NCBI GenBank assembly: GCA_030765065.1
Contig: CM060976.1
Location: 61,302,539 to 61,366,538 of the forward strand
Length of the DNA stretch: 64,000 bases
Source: Deroplatys truncata
Lineage: Eukaryota; Arthropoda; Insecta; Mantodea; Mantidae
Reading direction: 5' to 3'
Both the position numbers and the translations under genes were made by a program. Below the pieces are notes generated by a model that saw only the letters and a list, made by a program, of their open reading frames with translations, made no database searches and was not told where the DNA came from. Below, piece by piece: positions 45,898 through 56,114 of this stretch (within the stretch, counting starts at the first letter, position 1; every line of letters begins with the position of its first letter).

Positions 45898-46523
45898 AAT
45901 TACATGTTTTGCAATCACACGACTTTCTCTACTCACTATTGTACAAATACTCTTACAAACGCTTATTCTCTACCTACTTCTGCTAATCGATATAAACATT
46001 TGCGGAAATTGCCTTATTGCATACTTCCTTGTAAGTACAAGGGGATTAGGGGAATACAGTAGGCTTTAAGCCATAGTCAAAATCTTTTAAGACCGAGTGG
46101 CTATGCATATGGCTTTAAAATTCCATTCTCTTTACACGGCAAGAGAAATTAAAAAGAAAAAAAACAATAACTATTTCCCATTTTAAGAAAGCATAAGTAT
46201 TTGAAAATTAAAAAAAAACAAGGAATATCTCGGAAACGGTTTAACTACACAAAAAAGAAGTATTTGACATATGTTGTATGCTTTTTGTGCAATAAGATTT
46301 ATTTTGGTTTTACATTTATACAAAAGTAATTCAAAATGAAGAGGACTTCAGAGGCTATTCCCTGAAAATTCAAGATATATACATTTTATTTGTCATGAAA
46401 AGATCTTAAACATGGTGTTTTAATCAATTTTTGAGAAAATCAAATTGTTAGGATCATTTTCATGTAAAGAGTAGTTTGCGGTGGAAGGATTTTCATGAAA
46501 ATATTCATGCCGCATCCTTGGAA
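45898..46523 (-). repeat. family A repeat, subfamily 1, cut off by a SINE
   Basis: Minus-strand copy from the 3' end (TTTTGCAATCACACGACTTT) through AGGCTTTAAGCCATAGTCAA and GAGGACTTCAGAGGCTATTC to GCCGCATCCTTGGAA. There a SINE tail begins. The expected remaining 250 bp of the 5' end is not found beyond the SINE. Confidence 0.85.
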
Positions 46524-46726
46524 ATTTAAATTGAGTTTGTTTTATTTATGGACCTTCTTTAATTACTATGGTTCTTAGCCTCCTATTCTGTATTGGATGT
46601 GAAAAACTGGAAATTTTGCTCAGAGGCCTCTTTATCAGGCTTGAGGTTCTTTTACGTGCCGTAAATCTACGACACGGGACCACCGGCTTTATACTTCCCT
46701 TCCGAAGGAAGCCATGCTAAGTCCTT
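46524..46726 (-). repeat. tRNA-derived SINE, family 1, head missing
   Basis: Minus-strand copy: tail TTTTATTTATGGACCTTCTT, AAATTTTGCTCAGAGGCCTC, TTTACGTGCCGTAAATCTAC and CCCTTCCGAAGGAAGCCATG. It stops before the tRNA-like head, where a GT microsatellite begins. Confidence 0.85.
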
Positions 46727-46730
46727 GTAA

Positions 46731-46731
46731 G

Positions 46732-46770
<39 letters not shown>

Positions 46771-46777
46771 GGGGGGG
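46731..46777. repeat. (GT)n followed by G10
   Basis: Alternating GT (46731-46767) directly followed by ten G residues, at the broken end of the preceding SINE. Confidence 0.95.
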
Positions 46778-46988
46778 TAATCTAGAAACTACTCAACCGA
46801 TTTTGATAATTCTATCACCACTAATAAGCCTTATTCCTTCTCACGGATGTGGTCTGTAAAACATCTCTTAATTTACTTCATAAGACACAAAGATTAAAAC
46901 GGATTTACGAAGTCCTTGAACATGAATAACTTATAACACATTGGAGTTATAAAAGAACATATTTTCAAAGAAGGCTTTGTCTATGTAG

Positions 46989-47247
46989 TCCTCCGTGGTC
47001 TAGGGGTACCACGCTAGCCTCTGGTTCCCGAGGTCGCGGTTTAAAACCCAGCCGAGGGCGATGGATTTTTTCGGGCGTAAACATCCTTAGCATGGCTTTC
47101 TTCGTAAGGAAAGTAAAGCCGGCGATCTCGTGTCGTAGACTTACAGCACGTAAAAGAACCTCAACCTTGACAACCCCTCCGGGTAGAGACACTGAGATGT
47201 TTGGTCAATAAATTTAGAACGGAATCGCTAAACGTTAAAAAATAAAG
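46989..47247 (+). repeat. tRNA-derived SINE, family 1
   Basis: Plus-strand copy with a good head: CTCCGTGGTCTAGGGGTACC (box A-like TGGTCTAGGGG), CCGAGGTCGCGGTTTAAAAC (degraded box B), body TTTTTTCGGGCGTAAACATC and AAAAGAACCTCAACCTTGAC, and a weak tail. It is in inverted orientation to the copy at 46524, about 260 bp away. Confidence 0.85.
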
Positions 47248-47431
47248 TTTATAGGAACAATCCCCACACCAGGCAAACTTAAGGGCAATATAAAAGCAGA
47301 AATTATGAACATTACGCAAGAAGAAATGCGTGTGAATGGTAATTTTATCCGACGATGGCAAAAGTCTTCGCACAGATTGACACCACTTTCAACAATACTT
47401 ATAACAAGGTTAGCACTAGTTACATATGTTA

Positions 47432-47826
47432 CTAACATTCGTGAGTAAGTAAAGGGGGAGTTACGGAACGAAAAACCCCGCAGTGTAGTAGACTACGTGC
47501 GGAGCACGCATTCGCGCGATCCGCGGCCTTGGCATAAAACGAAGGCACTGTAGAATTACTTCTAATTGTAGGTACATGCTGGAAGGGATTGCTGTCTGCC
47601 TCTTCTAGAAATGCAGTGCCCTGCTGAATAGCGGACAAACGTTTTCGAACCGAACTAGGTCGATGGTGAACAATCCCTTCCCTGGATAAACGTACCCACT
47701 TCGTAGCCGTAGATATACGGACTTCAAGTGTCCTTGCAGCCTGAGACAGAGTATCCAGCAACGTTCACTAACGTAAGGAGAGATCTCCTTATAGTTTCGT
47801 CTTCATATGTGCGCTCAGCCATAGCA
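47432..47826 (-). pseudogene. Tc1-like transposase N-terminal fragment
   Basis: Minus-strand reading opens MAERTYEDETIRRSLLTL near 47826, shifts frame, then gives QAARTLEVRISTATKWVR (helix-turn-helix-like), IVHHRPSSVRKRLSAIQQ and AFLEEADSNPFQHVPTIRSN. That resembles the paired-like DNA-binding part of Tc1-type transposases (AxLEEAxxNPFxSVxxIxxN pattern). After this it becomes degenerate; PPLLTHE near 47440 fits the end of the second DNA-binding part. No DDE domain follows. Family assignment is by pattern only. Confidence 0.5.
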
Positions 47827-48053
47827 AAGGTCATGATTGCCATCATATGCAGAACCCCAAGGCTATGAGGCGCGCGCGCATGATCACACCAGCGCCATTC
47901 ATAACTGAAGAATGAAACTAGAGAGTTTGCACATCTAATATTAAGTCAATTAAACATTTGGGTTAGTTTTTCACTTTAGAATTCTTACTAACATGGCATT
48001 TATTTTTGAAAACGAAAATATAATTTGTGTTTTTATGAATGGATGTCTTAAAA

Positions 48054-48211
48054 TTGTTTGTTCAGAGTCTTTTGAGACGTGGAGAAGGGAAGGTAAAAAC
48101 CGCTGGCACGCAGCCAGTTCGGCTTCATGTGGCTTCTTTGTTCTAACTATTGCACTGACCGCACGAATTCATTTCCCCTTTTCACTGTCTCAAAAGACTC
48201 TGAACAAACAA
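48054..48211. repeat. MITE-like inverted repeat, 158 bp
   Basis: The first 25 bases (48054-48078, TTGTTTGTTCAGAGTCTTTT then GAGAC) are the exact reverse complement of the last 25 (48187-48211). A further 13 bases inward are partly complementary (AGAAGGGAA against TTCCCCTTTT). About 80 bp of unrelated sequence lies between. Flanks show no clear target duplication. Confidence 0.85.
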
Positions 48212-48287
48212 TAATAGATATTTTATGCATGGAAAACATATGAAATTGTCATATATTTAACAAATAAATGATAAAAAAACATACACC

Positions 48288-48360
48288 ATACACGGTAGCC
48301 GAGCGGTGAGACGCATGTTTCTTGTAATTGGATCAACCTGCTTTCGAATCCTTGGTGTAT
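48288..48360 (+). tRNA. tRNA-like sequence, probably pseudogene or SINE head
   Basis: A 73-base segment with pairing ends (ATACAC at 48288-48293, GTGTAT at 48355-48360), box A-like GGTAGCCGAGCGGTGAGACG and box B-like CTTTCGAATCC, followed shortly by a T-run. The D and T arms do not form proper five-base stems and no clear anticodon arm was found, so a functional tRNA is unlikely. Confidence 0.3.
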
Positions 48361-48369
48361 ATGGTTTTT

Positions 48370-49380
48370 TTTTTAAATATATTTAGGGTTTCCAATGCAT
48401 ATAAGTTGAAATGAATTGTTGTTTAAATAATTAACTCTAAATGGTGAAATGTATAACAACTAGCTTCATAATATGGCGTAAGTTATGTTAAAACAGTTCC
48501 TGCACAGCTATTCCCTGTGGAGTGTGTTCTATCAAAGCATTCACGTCACGCAAATACTTCTGTATCGCCTATTAAGGGAACGACTATTAGAAGACATGTA
48601 CTGTAAAATTCTGTAACGCTCCGTACTTAGCTGCAATTCCAAGGGATAAAGTTAATACCCGTTTCACCGGGAAATACAAGTGCTTTGCAACACAGGTGTA
48701 CAGACGTCAGTGAACGCTGAAGTGATACTGTAACCTGAGGCGGCATCTCAATGTTGCCACATCTTGGTCTGTTAAACTCTTAATATCTGCACACAACATT
48801 ATGGTAAAGCAAATATGGCAGTCATGTGAACCGCACTGTGGATACATCTGACGGATGAAGAAAAACTTTATCTGCGTTTGGTGGGGATGAACACATATGC
48901 CGAGATTATCAAGGGAGGAAACGTCCCTATTAAGTTATTTATGCAACAAGTGGATAATCTTTATGTTTATGTCGCGAGTGAATACAACAGTGAGTGCGAC
49001 AATAACATTTTCATGAAGTTTATCCATGAGTTGGATACAATATTTTATACAATCCTAGCATCATAAGTTGCATGAAATAATTTGGCATCCGCAACGGACA
49101 TAAGCAAGAGCGTCTTCATATGTTCATAAATGAGGCGTTAGCCTCTCTCACGCACTTCATCTGTTATTACCTGGTGTGTTGAACCGATAACCTTGCACGC
49201 ATTACCTTCCTGGGAGAGTAGTGAGCAGATGTTACTGTCTTTGATGTAGCTTATTATCAGCACAGCACGGTAGGTAATAATAAATTAAGATCTTAATTAT
49301 TCTATATTTAATCATACACAGAGGTTTTGCTCAGAAAAGAATATCATAAAATGTAGAAAAGATAGAATCATACTGAAAAA
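48370..49380. other. no recognisable feature
   Basis: The ORF at 48878-49066 has no recognised similarity. No known repeat family was seen. Confidence 0.3.
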
Positions 49381-49385
49381 TTCAA

Positions 49386-49715
49386 TGCCATAGCCGGGCT
49401 TTAAACCATGGATCTTCTTGCTTCGCCGGTTGTTCTAACCAACTGAGTTACCAATGTAACATGCCGGCACGACATTGAATATCCCAACAGACTTGTATTT
49501 TCCCCGGAAAACCACAAGGAGATCTCAAATTCATTTTGAGATGACATACAACAATGACACTCACAATGTTTCAATTAGTTTAAGTCCCGGGCTAACCAAC
49601 TTAGAGGTCAATCAGTGTTAATTGTTCTTTCACACAAGCCGTGTGTAGGACAAGAGTGGAAAGGTAATATCAGACTGGTCAGGAAGATCTGTGGTCAAAT
49701 CCGGGCTATGGCATC
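49386..49715. repeat. tRNA-like SINE pieces in inverted arrangement
   Basis: On the minus strand 49386-49460 reads TGGTAACTCAGTTGGTTAGA (box A-like) and CATGGTTTAAAGCCCGGCTA (box B-like), then TGGCATTGAA. On the plus strand 49681-49715 reads AGGAAGATCTGTGGTCAAAT, then CCGGGCTATGGC. The second is another copy of the same 3' half in opposite orientation. The two may be one foldback element or two separate insertions. Confidence 0.45.
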
Positions 49716-49724
49716 CAACGTACC

Positions 49725-50548
49725 GCATTCTACCAAAAAAATTCGACACCGAGATTTCACCGTAAATACATGTTTTGAGGCATCCTGAATAAAAAAAAGC
49801 ATTTTTAGAAAACGGTCCGTGTATGTGTGAACAGCATAACTCAAAAACGAAAAGCCAAAAACCAGACTTGGTACTTAGGATCAGTACCTTCCAAAGACGC
49901 GACACGAAGATTTTCAAGAAAATTCCTCCACCTCAAACTACCCTTTACATGGAACATTCTTGGAAATTTGTTTATTTTCTAAAACATGGCTCTAACGATT
50001 TTGATTAAACTATCATATATTAAAGATATTTGTATGACAAATAAAATGTATATCTTGAATTTTCTGAGAGTAACCTGAGAGTAACCTCTTCATTTGGAAG
50101 GAATTTTGTATAACCTACTATAACTAGTGAACGTTAAGCGAGGGGAACACGTGCTACACAAAACATGTAGATCTCTTTAAAACATCCAGTTTGCTTCAAA
50201 TAACTTTTTTGTGGCATCAGTCATTTCCGAGATATCCGATATTAATGGTTCGATTTGTTCGATATTTTTGTCTTCTTTGTAAGTCCCGTCGATTTTCAGT
50301 TGTTTCTCGCGATTGCATGGAAACAGTATGGAACTTTAAGACCAGCATATAGCCAGTTCTTAAAACATTTGACTATCGCTGTTCCCTGTGTATCCCAACG
50401 AAATGTGTTATATAGGTATATCTGCAAATATTTATCTGTATTAAAATGAAGTAGATAGAAAAACATACTTTCGTAAGTATATTTATATATCCACTAATAA
50501 ACAATAGAGGGTAGAGAAAGTTATATGAATGTAACACAAGTTTTTTTC
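49725..50548 (+). repeat. family A repeat, subfamily 2, 5' end truncated
   Basis: From GCATTCTACCAAAAAAATTC to GAATGTAACACAAGTTTTTTT. The 5' 30-40 bases are missing at the junction with the tRNA-like piece. A direct duplication (GAGAGTAACCT, 50076-50096) occurs inside. Confidence 0.85.
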
Positions 50549-51029
50549 AGTCCGATTCTACCTTTCCAACCTTGTCCTTCATAGGGCCGGTATGAAAGAA
50601 CGGTTAGTTACCAATATCACAACATGGTTTCATATTTTCTCTCTATAAGCCCCCACAACTTGGAATATCTGTATTATGTCATTCCTACAGGAAATGTGGC
50701 ATTGCTACTATTGGTACACGTGCTGCTTGTGCCAATTATGCATGATATTCCATACAACAACAGGCCTGTTTAGAAATGCTAGGGTTGCATAAATAAATTT
50801 AAGATTGAGGGGAGTTATTAATATTTTTCTCAGACAATCTTCGATACATTGTTCGATGGATATGAAGGAAGGAATTCTCTATAATACATTTAACAGGAAT
50901 TTCATACTCTTGGAATGAAAGCACTACATGGATCATTGGAAAATTCAGGAACTATAGTCAACTGGCTGTCTTCTGAGCCAAAAATAGTTTTCAATAGACG
51001 AACAAAGGTCAATAAGATTTGTTTAAAAA

Positions 51030-51752
51030 TATATATGTTACAATCACACAACTCTCTCTACTTACTATGATTTACTTTTATGTCTATGCTGCAAATGATT
51101 GGCAAAATATCTTATTTTTATACTTCTTGTTCATCACCATAAAGCGTTTTCTAAAAGTATTTCAACAAAATGTTTCTATAGCTACATAGAAGTACACAGG
51201 ACGCTAGCAACAGAAGGTAATTAAAAAAAAGGCGTTGGCTATGTACATACTGGACTTGATATTTTCAATATTCTTTGCATAGTCTGATGAGAAATAATAG
51301 AAGTTACATGTATTTAAAAGGTGCGTAGCCTATAATACCTACTGTAAAATCAGGAACAACAAACAGGACCAAAAACAGGAAACGGTATAAGCTACAGAAA
51401 TCATTTAATACAAAATGTACATTTTAAAAAGCTCTTGGTTTTGTCCATCCCTTATGGTCTCACAGTTATATAAACTTAAATCAGAATAAAGGAGACTTCA
51501 CAGTCTATTCACAGAAATTTAAAGATATACATTTTATACATGTCAGCGCATCAAACAAATGATATTTTAACCAAAATAGTTTTGAGCCTTTGCGAAAAAA
51601 AAAAGAAAGAAAGAAAAAGAAACGCCTTCCATGTAAAGCGTCGTTTTGGGGTAGGGGTATTTTCATGAAAATCTTTGTATCGCATTCTTGGAAGACGCTG
51701 AATTTAAATACCAAGTTTGGTATGTATCCGACGTTTTGTTTTAAGTTACCTT
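51030..51752 (-). repeat. family A repeat, old copy
   Basis: Starts ATATATATGTTACAATCACA and matches in order: TATCTTATTTTTATACTTCT, GTCACAGTCTATTCACAGAA-like and AAAGATATACATTTTATACA, ending ACCAAGTTTGGTATGTATCC. Diverged; a GA-rich run (51594-51617) replaces part of the ATTTTCGAAAAATG block. The 5' end beyond the microsatellite site is absent. Confidence 0.75.
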
Positions 51753-51754
51753 GA

Positions 51755-52585
51755 TACCGTAATTATTGACGGGAAGATATAAATAATTAAATAAAGGAAT
51801 GATAGTAAACTAAACAAATAATTTCAATAAATAATTTCCGTACATTAAATCAATGTATAATGTAATAAGCCTGAGTTGAAAGTTTTGTCCATAAAGAAAA
51901 AGTCATGTATGGAATACATTAGCTTAAAGATTCTTGGAATGCAGTTAGGGTTTACTTCAGTACGTCTGCAAAGTCACGAAGGGAGCAATTCTGTAAATTA
52001 TAAAAGTGAAAAGTACGGCTTAGCAACAAAGTAAGAGACGAATATGTAGAATTTAAGATTGGACCGCGCGAGAAGGAACGTTGGGGTATTGATATCTGGG
52101 CGGAGCTTAATTTAAGAAAAGAGCACACATTCTAAATCAGACACACATTCGTGCATATTTGTGACTCTCCTGAGATTTTTGACTCTCGTGTTAATTTTAA
52201 GCTGTGTAGCTCACATGAACGCGGCGGAAAGATTTAGCGGCTATTGAGAGGGATCTTTCCGAGCAACATTTCTGCGACTTATGGCAACTGACGCCTCGCT
52301 TAATTATTGTTATATAATTAGTTTGTAAATTCAACAGGTGGCGACTCTTCTTAAACTGAACAGTTTAGACAACATTATTTGGTGTTATCCTTTCAAATAC
52401 ACGAACGCATATCCTGAGATAAAGAACTCGTAGCTATACCACTAGAGCAGCAGGCGTACGAAACAACACGGAACGAGCTACGAGATGTCATAAAACTCAA
52501 CAGAACAGGTAACGTTAAATGATATCTAAGTTGATGGAAAACCATGAGAGAGCAGCAAATTTTGAAGCAAAGGGTACGGCTTCAC
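51755..52585. other. no recognisable feature
   Basis: AT-rich with a slightly GC-richer part near 52030-52110. No motif was identified. Confidence 0.3.
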
Positions 52586-52588
52586 ACT

Positions 52589-52589
<1 letters not shown>

Positions 52590-52643
<54 letters not shown>
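52590..52643. repeat. (TC)n microsatellite
   Basis: About 54 bases of alternating C and T without interruption. It directly precedes a family A 5'-end fragment, at the position where other copies hold the CA tract. Confidence 0.95.
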
Positions 52644-52645
<2 letters not shown>

Positions 52646-52649
52646 ACTT

Positions 52650-52770
52650 ACAATTTTTCTAAAAATGCTTTTAGGGGTCAGGATATCACAAAACCTGTGT
52701 TTTTGAGCGGAGTGTAATATACCCCCTACATACCACAAGTAAATATCAGAAAAAGTAAAACCAGAATAAT
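52650..52770 (-). repeat. family A 5'-end fragment
   Basis: TTTTTCTAAAAATGCTTTTA, then GGATATCACAAAACCTGTGT, CCCCCTACATACCACAAGTA and AAAAAGTAAAACC match the terminal 120 bases of minus-strand copies. The remainder is absent. Confidence 0.6.
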
Positions 52771-52774
52771 ACGC

Positions 52775-53745
52775 AGGAACCCTTAAATTTACTTGACAGA
52801 AACAGCCGAGGGACGCCACAAAATACCAAAAGCGCGATTATGATTCAGGGGATCATCGAATGAAGATGTCTGATACTGCAAAGACAGAAGACATCTCGAT
52901 GAACGAGAGTATTATATTTTAACAACCGACTAGGAGTGGCTTTTAGCAAAATGGATGTCGCGTATTCAAACCCATGCGAAAGCAAATGCCAAGGATACAA
53001 GTTTTCATGTGTCCGATTTTCGCCTTACAATCGGCGACTACAGATGAGACTGGAATCACTAGTAATCAAAAAACAAATTTAAACGTTGTGTACAAGACCA
53101 ATTTCTTCCGATTAAAGTGCGAGAAAGGTTTTTGTTGCATCAATTTATGCAGGTTTAGCTGTGATGGGCTTTACATTCTTGGTAATAAACCTCTTTACAC
53201 GAAGAAATGCTAGGTGAGCAATCAACCGCTTAGAAGCTTCAAGGCCCATTGCAGGGATGCCAATCTATGCAATAAATTACGCGGCATACGATAATTTTAA
53301 CGCCGGTAGGACGTACGATGCTGGGGAAAATATACAATATTTAACATCAATTAATATGTTGACTATAAAGAAGTTCTGGTATTACAGATAATTACATTGT
53401 ACAATATTCTATGTCTATTAATATTTGCTATAATAAATCGTTATTGTGTTGCTTTGATGTTGGCAGTACGTTTAAACAAGCGCGCATTCTTAAGCGTGAT
53501 GCGTGTTTGTTATGGGATTTAACCTTCTAAGGCAAAATAGGACCGTTATGGCTTTGCATTAATGCAGCACTGTGGAGTGGCTAATATAAATAATTGCGAT
53601 AGTGCATTTCGACTGATTGTGAGTCAGTCTTCGTGCTTCTTTTAGTTTCAAATATTATTTATTTTTACACATGTCGATACAGCACTATCTTGTAAACCTT
53701 GTAGGTATACCTATGATAGTACCGTGAGTAATAAAATTATATACA
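52775..53745. other. no recognisable feature
   Basis: The open frame at 52974-53213 (79 residues, several cysteines) is unrecognised and lacks splice or promoter support. Confidence 0.3.
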
Positions 53746-53747
53746 TA

Positions 53748-54102
53748 CAGGCTGGACCATTTAAGTTGAGACTGTACAATATCTCCAAAACCAAGCGTTG
53801 TAGAAAGTAATGTCTTTAATAAAAGTTGCTTGATATTATGGGGGAAAGTAAAAGTCGTGTTTTGTTTGGAGGACGTTATGGTGGTCATTTTAGTGTCAAT
53901 TTAATGCGTTTAAATGGGAACCTATTATTACAGTCAACTTAAATGGGCCCTAAAATGACATCAAAACGTCCTCCAAATAAAACACGACTAATGACATTTA
54001 CTTTCCCCCCATGGTATCAAGCAACTTTTGTTCAAGACATTTCTTTCTATAACGCTTAGTTTTGGAGATGATATAAAATCTCAACTTAAATAGTCCACTC
54101 TG
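53748..54102. mobile_element. palindromic Tc1/mariner-type MITE, 355 bp
   Basis: Nearly the whole element is two inverted arms of about 165 bp. Left arm: CAGGCTGGACCATTTAAGTT, ATCTCCAAAACCAAGCGTTG, AAAAGTTGCTTGATA, GTCGTGTTTTGTTTGGAGGA. The right arm carries the reverse complements in order (ending AACTTAAATAGTCCACTCTG). TA dinucleotides flank both ends (53746-53747 and 54103-54104), matching the TA duplication of Tc1/mariner elements. No coding sequence. The arms differ by scattered substitutions and a small indel. Confidence 0.85.
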
Positions 54103-54272
54103 TATATATGCTATTAATGAAGAAGATACTTTCATATATTAAGGTTGGCAATCCTTATCCACAGACTAGTCAAAGTGAAGAAGCGGAAAAGCTCCAAAAA
54201 CTTTCAGAATATTTTCTCTATTAAATAATTGCTTCTGCGTTCAAAAACAGTTTATCGTCCATGTCAAACAAG

Positions 54273-54391
54273 CGATAAAATATTAAAATCTTCCGGGCTG
54301 GAAGGCCGTGGTCCAAGGGTAAACGTCGGGTGCTAGTAATTTTACCCTTAGACCACGGCCTTCCAGCCCGGAAGATTTTAATATTTAATCG
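54273..54391. repeat. near-perfect hairpin, 51-bp arms, 17-base loop
   Basis: 54273-54323 and 54341-54391 are reverse complements with two mismatches. The loop is CGTCGGGTGCTAGTAAT. The arms contain CCGGGCTGGAAGGCCGTGGT, and the part GGCCGTGGTCYAAGGGTAAA into the loop reads like the box A region of a tRNA-derived SINE head. It is therefore probably an inverted duplication of a SINE end. Confidence 0.9.
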
Positions 54392-54515
54392 ATTAACTCC
54401 GGTCGTGAAAGCCTTCGTACTTATTTAACATTGGTAAGGTCATATTATTTCCTCTACACCTTACGTATCTATAATGAACTTTTTAAACTACTCTCTGTAA
54501 TTACTTTTAAAGTCC

Positions 54516-54600
54516 TGCGCTGTGGCACAGAGCGTGGAGCTCCCCAACTACGCATTGAGCCCGGTTTCGGTCCCACCCATGGGGATGGAGATGCCCTTTG
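54516..54600 (+). repeat. tRNA-like SINE head fragment
   Basis: GCGCTGTGGCACAGAGCGTG (box A-like), followed by AGCCCGGTTTCGGTCCCACC (box B-like) and CATGGGGATGGAGATGCC. GC-rich within AT-rich surroundings. It directly abuts a family A 5'-end fragment. Confidence 0.45.
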
Positions 54601-54604
54601 TTGT

Positions 54605-54715
54605 TTATTCAAGAGGCCCCAAAACATGTATTTCTGGTGAGATCTCGACATCGCATTTTTGTGTGAAATACAATACCTTCTCTGCCTACAAGTACGTGGT
54701 AGAGAAAGTAAAAAT
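54605..54715 (-). repeat. family A 5'-end fragment
   Basis: TTATTCAAGAGGCCCCAAAA, GTATTTCTGGTGAGATCTCG and CGTGGTAGAGAAAGTAAAAA match the last 110 bases of minus-strand family A. The interior has been replaced by the tRNA-like piece on its left. Confidence 0.8.
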
Positions 54716-54762
54716 TATATCCGCCGCTTTAACGGGGGGAAAACAGTTTCCTTTCCACAAAT

Positions 54763-55611
54763 TTTTACTTCTACATAGTGGGTAGAGAAGATATTGCATT
54801 CCACCCAAAAATTCGATACCGAGATTTCACGTTTTGATGCCCCTGAATGCGAAAACACATTTTAAGAAAAAGGTCTGTGTGTGTGTGTATGTGTATGTGT
54901 GAACAGCATAACTCAAAAACGAAAAGTCGGATAAATATCAAACTTGGTATCTGCATTCAGCACCTTTCAAAGATGCGACACGAAGATTTTCAAAAAGTCC
55001 CCCCACCTCAAACTACTCTTTACAAGGAACATTATTCGAAATTTCTTATTTTCTAAAAAATGGCCAACGATTTGGTTTAAAATACCATATACTGAAGATA
55101 TTTACATGAAAAATATCTCGAATTTTCTGGGAATAGCCTCTGAAGTCCACTTCATTCGGAAGGAATTTTGTATAATCCTATATATTTGGTAAACGTTAAG
55201 CGAGACGAAACGTGTCACATAAAAAACGTAGATCTCTTTAAAACACACAATTTATTTCAAATAGGTCTTTTTGTGGCATAAGCCGTTTCCGAGATATCCG
55301 TTATTAAATGTTCGGATTGTTCAATGCTTATCATTCATTTTAAGTCCCATCGATTTTCAGTTGTTTCTCGCGATTGCATGGAAATATATGGAGTTTTAAG
55401 GCCAGCATATAGTCTAGTTCTTAAACATTTGACTACCGCTGTTCTCTTCGTATCTATAACGAAATGTGTAATGTAGCTACTTCTGCAAAGGTTTATTTGT
55501 ATTAAAATGTAGTAGATAGAAAAATAAGCTTTGGTAAGAATAGTTTGTACACTCACTAATAAAGTTAAAGGGTAGAAAAAGTCTTGTGAATGTATCACAT
55601 CAGATTTTTTT
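54763..55611 (+). repeat. family A repeat, subfamily 2, full length
   Basis: Starts TTTTTACTTCTACATAGTGG and ends GTATCACATCAGATTTTTTT. All internal blocks are present (ACTCAAAAACGAAAAGTCGG, AAAAACGTAGATCTCTTTAA, TTGTTTCTCGCGATTGCATG). A GT tract is at 54879-54900. Confidence 0.9.
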
Positions 55612-55614
55612 CAC

Positions 55615-56090
55615 GAAGTTCTAATTCAATCTGAAATTTCGTGAATTGCTTCTCTTTCCGTCATTTATGGAATATGAAGTAAAATTTCAACCTTCCAGCA
55701 TATAATTTACGACTATTATGACTATTTTAATCATCCTTAGCTGCAGCGACGAGAAGCACAAGTTCATCTGATAATGACGGTGACATAATGTTGGGTGCAG
55801 AACGCGATGTTGGTAGACCTCAGAACCGCTAAGAATACCGCTCTAGCAGTGAAACTGCGGTACAAGTAATCGCGATGTGTGATGCTACCGTAATGCATTA
55901 GTTACTGCGCGATATTTCAACTTGCCGCACCGCAAATCATACAGGCCTGTGCCAGGGCGCGTGAAAGCAGCAACCTTCTCCAGCTTTGACATTGACAGGG
56001 TCAGATTGCCCTCATAATAAGTCTTAAGTAAAGGAAGCAATTTGTTCATTAAGGTAATGCATCTGGGAAATTTGACCAACAGTTGTGAAA
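55615..56090. other. no recognisable feature
   Basis: The minus-strand frame 55885-56079 is unrecognised. An A22 run at 56094-56114 leads into the next family A copy. Confidence 0.3.
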
Positions 56091-56114
56091 ACTAAAAAAA
56101 AAAAAAAAAAAAAA

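Noticed and set aside
48288..48360. A functional tRNA gene
   Set aside because: The ends pair over six bases and box-like motifs exist, but the D, anticodon and T arms do not fold; listed only as tRNA-like.
52526..52819. 97-residue ORF with an Arg-Glu repeat
   Set aside because: The repeat is the (TC)n microsatellite read on the minus strand.
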